A DNA stretch of 7,043 nt from Pseudomonadota bacterium. Lineage in GTDB: Bacteria > Pseudomonadota > Gammaproteobacteria > Burkholderiales > Rhodocyclaceae. Numbering within the stretch: position 1 is the stretch's first letter; each line of letters starts with the position of its first letter. Below, one piece after another: positions 5,452 through 7,043 of this stretch. A program made the translations under genes and the position numbers. The notes beneath the pieces are model-generated. The model did not search any database, was not told where the DNA came from, and saw only the letters and a list, made by a program, of their open reading frames with translations. The stretch spans positions 1-7,043 of the forward strand of contig WRJU01000154.1 of NCBI GenBank assembly GCA_009778425.1. Direction: 5' to 3'.

Positions 5452-6267
5452 TCAGAAATGCACGAGAAATGCCGCAAAGGCCGTGCGCTGCGTTTTGCTG
5501 CCGTAGTCGCGCACCAGCGGGCTGGCGGCTGGTTTTGATGCCAGCCGCGTCCAGTAAAGACCGAGGGCGAAACCGGTCGAGTGACTTGTGGGAAGAAAGG
5601 CTTCGTAACCCAGCCGGGTTCCGCTTGCGCCCGCTCCAGGGTGGTAAGCCTGTACGCCGAGCGCTGCTGCCGGCTCAGCAGGGACACTGAAGTATCGCCG
5701 CATGGCTGAACGGTTCATGAATTCGCGGTTGAGTTTAATTGAGTGCTCAACTGGTTTCAGTACCGGGATGTCCCACTCGATATAGGCGTTGCCGTAGGCG
5801 CTGCCTGTCGATTGGATGTCGTGGCTCAAGTTGACGCCCAGCGTCAGATTCTTGATGGGAACGTGTTCCAGGTAGACTCCCGCCTGCAAGGTGTTGGACA
5901 GGGTGGCGATGCCTGCCTCGGCGAGCGCGCCCAGGTCGCGCGATGAACGGCCCCGCCGCCATGTGCCGATCAGCCCGCCGTGCCAGGTGCTGCCGCGCAA
6001 CAGGTCGATGCTCAGGCCGTCGGTGACGTTCAGTTCGACGATGTCGCGCCAGTTGAACGCGAAATAGGGCAGAAAGTCGTAACGCGTATTCGATGATCCA
6101 AGCCAGGCCGGTGAGCGCATGCCACCCGCGCCGATGGCCCAAGTGATGGAGTTTTGCCCGTTTTGTTCGGCGTCCTCCTGTGTGGGGCCGGTTTGCGCAT
6201 GGGCGGTGGACAGTTGGCCCACGCAGGCCAGGCTGACGATAAGTATCTTGATGGCGGTTCCTGTCAT
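5452..6267 (-). CDS. MipA/OmpV-family outer-membrane protein
   Basis: Product of 271 residues with a signal peptide (hydrophobic core about 6-17, cleavage after AHA at 22-24) and a mature part typical of MipA/OmpV beta-barrels. Landmarks are an early IGAGGMRSPAWLGS segment, then YDFLPYFAFNWRD, alternating amphipathic strands with many Gly and aromatic residues, and a C-terminal Phe (LVHF), the outer-membrane insertion signature. In E. coli MipA scaffolds murein synthase and hydrolase, while other members are porin-like; the role here is unknown. The frame extends upstream to 6333, but I chose the Met at 6267 because the signal peptide begins there and a TATACT box lies between the two candidates. 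No clear Shine-Dalgarno is seen. A partial lipobox-like SLAC at 12-15 fits the rule poorly. The gene is divergent from the phosphatase gene. Confidence 0.8.
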   Translation of the reverse strand: MTGTAIKILIVSLACVGQLSTAHAQTGPTQEDAEQNGQNSITWAIGAGGMRSPAWLGSSNTRYDFLPYFAFNWRDIVELNVTDGLSIDLLRGSTWHGGLIGTWRRGRSSRDLGALAEAGIATLSNTLQAGVYLEHVPIKNLTLGVNLSHDIQSTGSAYGNAYIEWDIPVLKPVEHSIKLNREFMNRSAMRRYFSVPAEPAAALGVQAYHPGAGASGTRLGYEAFLPTSHSTGFALGLYWTRLASKPAASPLVRDYGSKTQRTAFAAFLVHF

Positions 6268-6307
6268 GAGATTCGTGCTTGTGTGGTGTATTTGATACGT
6301 TTGCGCG

Positions 6308-6313
6308 AGTATA
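6308..6313 (-). promoter_or_regulatory. Candidate -10 box for the mipA-like gene
   Basis: The minus strand reads TATACT, five of six to consensus, about 40 bases upstream of the chosen ATG at 6267. No strong -35 is seen, so confidence is low. If real, the upstream Met at 6333 cannot be the start. Confidence 0.3.
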
Positions 6314-6378
6314 GAGGAGGGCAGCGGATACACAGACAGGTTTCCGACAGCAAGGGCTGATTAGACTTAAAAAACCAA

Positions 6379-6384
6379 TAATAT
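6379..6384 (+). promoter_or_regulatory. Candidate -10 region for the MtnX-like gene
   Basis: An AT-rich stretch (6361-6395) upstream of the phosphatase contains TAATAT (6379-6384, four of six to consensus), 26 bases before the TTG start. CTGATT (6357-6362) at 16-base spacing is only a poor -35. Confidence 0.2.
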
Positions 6385-6396
6385 TTCAGTATTCTG

Positions 6397-6402
6397 AAGG
6401 AG
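6397..6402 (+). promoter_or_regulatory. Shine-Dalgarno deciding the TTG start of the MtnX-like gene
   Basis: AAGGAG lies 8 bases upstream of TTG at 6411. The HAD nucleophile motif occurs only 8 residues after this codon, while the first in-frame ATG is at residue 50, past the catalytic aspartates. The TTG is therefore the real start. Confidence 0.75.
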
Positions 6403-6410
6403 AAAGCAGT

Positions 6411-7043
6411 TTGGCTGCCTGGTCTGTGCTGTGCGATTTTGATGGAACCATCTCGACGAGCGATGTCACCGATACCTTGCTGGAAACGTTCGGAAAACCG
6501 GGCTGGCGGGAGATCGAGGCCGAGTGGCGCGCGGGGCGTATCGGTTCCCGCGTCTGCATGCGGCAGCAGATTGCCTGTCTCGATGTTTCAAAGGAAGAAC
6601 TCGATGAGGCCATCGACGCCATTGGCGTCGATGAAGCCTTCGCGGCGTTTGTTGATGCCGTTTGCGCGCGCGGGTGGGATTTGTCCATCGTCAGCGATGG
6701 CCTTGATTACGCCATCGAGCGCATCCTGCGGCGGCATCGTTTGCCCGCTTTGCCGTTTTACGCCAATCGTCTTGTGCAGGTCGGCGCGCGATCCTGGAGG
6801 CTCGATTCTCCTCACGCGGATACGGCGTGCTGCTCGGCTTCCGGCATGTGCAAGTGCGCTTTCGCGCACCGCGCGCGGGCGACGGGCAACAAGGTGTTGA
6901 TGATCGGCGATGGCCGTTCCGATTTCTGTGTTGCGGCCCGCGCGGATATGGTGTTTGCCAAGGGCAGCCTCATTACGCATTGCTTCGACAAATGTCTGCA
7001 CCATGTTCCCATTTCCGGATTCGATGACGCCATCCTCATGATT
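6411..7043 (+). CDS. MtnX-like HAD-IB phosphatase, 3' end outside window
   Basis: Haloacid-dehalogenase phosphatase of subfamily IB, resembling MtnX (the 2-hydroxy-3-keto-5-methylthiopentenyl-1-phosphate phosphatase of methionine salvage) and, more distantly, SerB. 211 residues are visible, and the frame is open to the right edge. MtnX is about 235 residues, so little is missing. Motifs: nucleophile DFDGT with Asp9 and Asp11, motif II Ser95 (IVSDG), motif III Lys148 inside a Cys-rich segment (Cys140, 141, 147 and 149), and motif IV GDGRSD with Asp167 and Asp171. The helical cap lies between motifs I and II. The Cys-rich stretch before motif III also occurs in MtnX as I recall it. Translation starts at TTG with AAGGAG 8 bases upstream. 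The substrate is uncertain: no other methionine-salvage gene is in the window, and many MtnX-like proteins have different, untested substrates. Confidence 0.82.
   Translation, partial: MAAWSVLCDFDGTISTSDVTDTLLETFGKPGWREIEAEWRAGRIGSRVCMRQQIACLDVSKEELDEAIDAIGVDEAFAAFVDAVCARGWDLSIVSDGLDYAIERILRRHRLPALPFYANRLVQVGARSWRLDSPHADTACCSASGMCKCAFAHRARATGNKVLMIGDGRSDFCVAARADMVFAKGSLITHCFDKCLHHVPISGFDDAILMI
6611..6633 (+). repeat. Perfect 10-bp hairpin inside the MtnX-like coding region
   Basis: CATCGACGCC (6611-6620) and GGCGTCGATG (6624-6633) are perfect complements around ATT, within codons for AIDAIGVDE. It may only reflect repeated Ile/Asp/Ala/Val codons, but it would form a stable mRNA hairpin about 200 bases into the gene. 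Confidence 0.35.

Noticed and set aside
4896..5687. 263-residue minus-strand frame covering the terminator, comEA-like and mipA-like ends
   Set aside because: It crosses a strong terminator and two well-supported genes in a different frame, and its product is low-complexity.
6588..7004. Minus-strand frame of 138 residues opposite the MtnX-like gene
   Set aside because: The plus-strand frame has all four HAD motifs in order, so the opposite frame is a shadow.
1..7043. tRNA, rRNA, CRISPR arrays, insertion sequences, toxin-antitoxin or defence genes
   Set aside because: None was seen on reading both strands. Gaps between genes are all under about 160 bases and hold only the hairpins and promoter candidates listed.

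Overview
The window looks like a chromosomal segment of a Gram-negative bacterium, most likely a betaproteobacterium. The visible dihydrolipoamide dehydrogenase fragment reads like betaproteobacterial LpdA. There are two outer-envelope proteins (a lipoprotein superoxide dismutase and a MipA/OmpV-type porin-like protein), a short proteobacterial-type ComEA, and an RlmJ rRNA methyltransferase. This taxonomic call is inferred from remembered family resemblance; no search was run.

Layout, left to right. (1) The 3' two thirds of lpdA (+) runs in from the left edge and ends at a perfect 14-bp-stem palindrome of the REP-like, C-rich type. (2) sodC (-) faces lpdA and encodes a lipid-anchored Cu,Zn superoxide dismutase. 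(3) rlmJ (+) is divergent from sodC. (4) clcA (-) converges on rlmJ, and their 3' ends overlap by 13 bp. (5) A stand-alone ODP-type (flavodiiron-like) metallo-beta-lactamase-fold protein (+) is divergent from clcA. (6) A long, nearly perfect bidirectional terminator follows. (7) On the minus strand lie a MipA/OmpV-family outer-membrane protein and, downstream of it, a small exported helix-hairpin-helix protein (ComEA-like); both read toward the terminator. (8) Divergent from the porin, a MtnX-like HAD-IB phosphatase (+) starts at a TTG codon behind a good ribosome binding site and runs off the right edge.

The genes are mostly single transcription units in alternating orientation, so the window is not one functional operon. 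A loose common thread is oxygen, redox and envelope homeostasis: LpdA, SodC, the di-iron ODP-like protein, the Cl-/H+ antiporter and an outer-membrane protein. Nothing in the sequence shows that they act together.

I found no tRNA, rRNA, CRISPR array, insertion sequence, phage gene or obvious defence or biosynthetic cluster. No clearly new multi-gene system is visible. The items most worth a second look are the stand-alone ODP-like protein with an HxDxD metal motif, the palindromes upstream of sodC and comEA, the unusual tail and hairpins of the ComEA-like protein, the Shine-Dalgarno-less T8 leader of rlmJ, and the TTG-started, cysteine-rich phosphatase.
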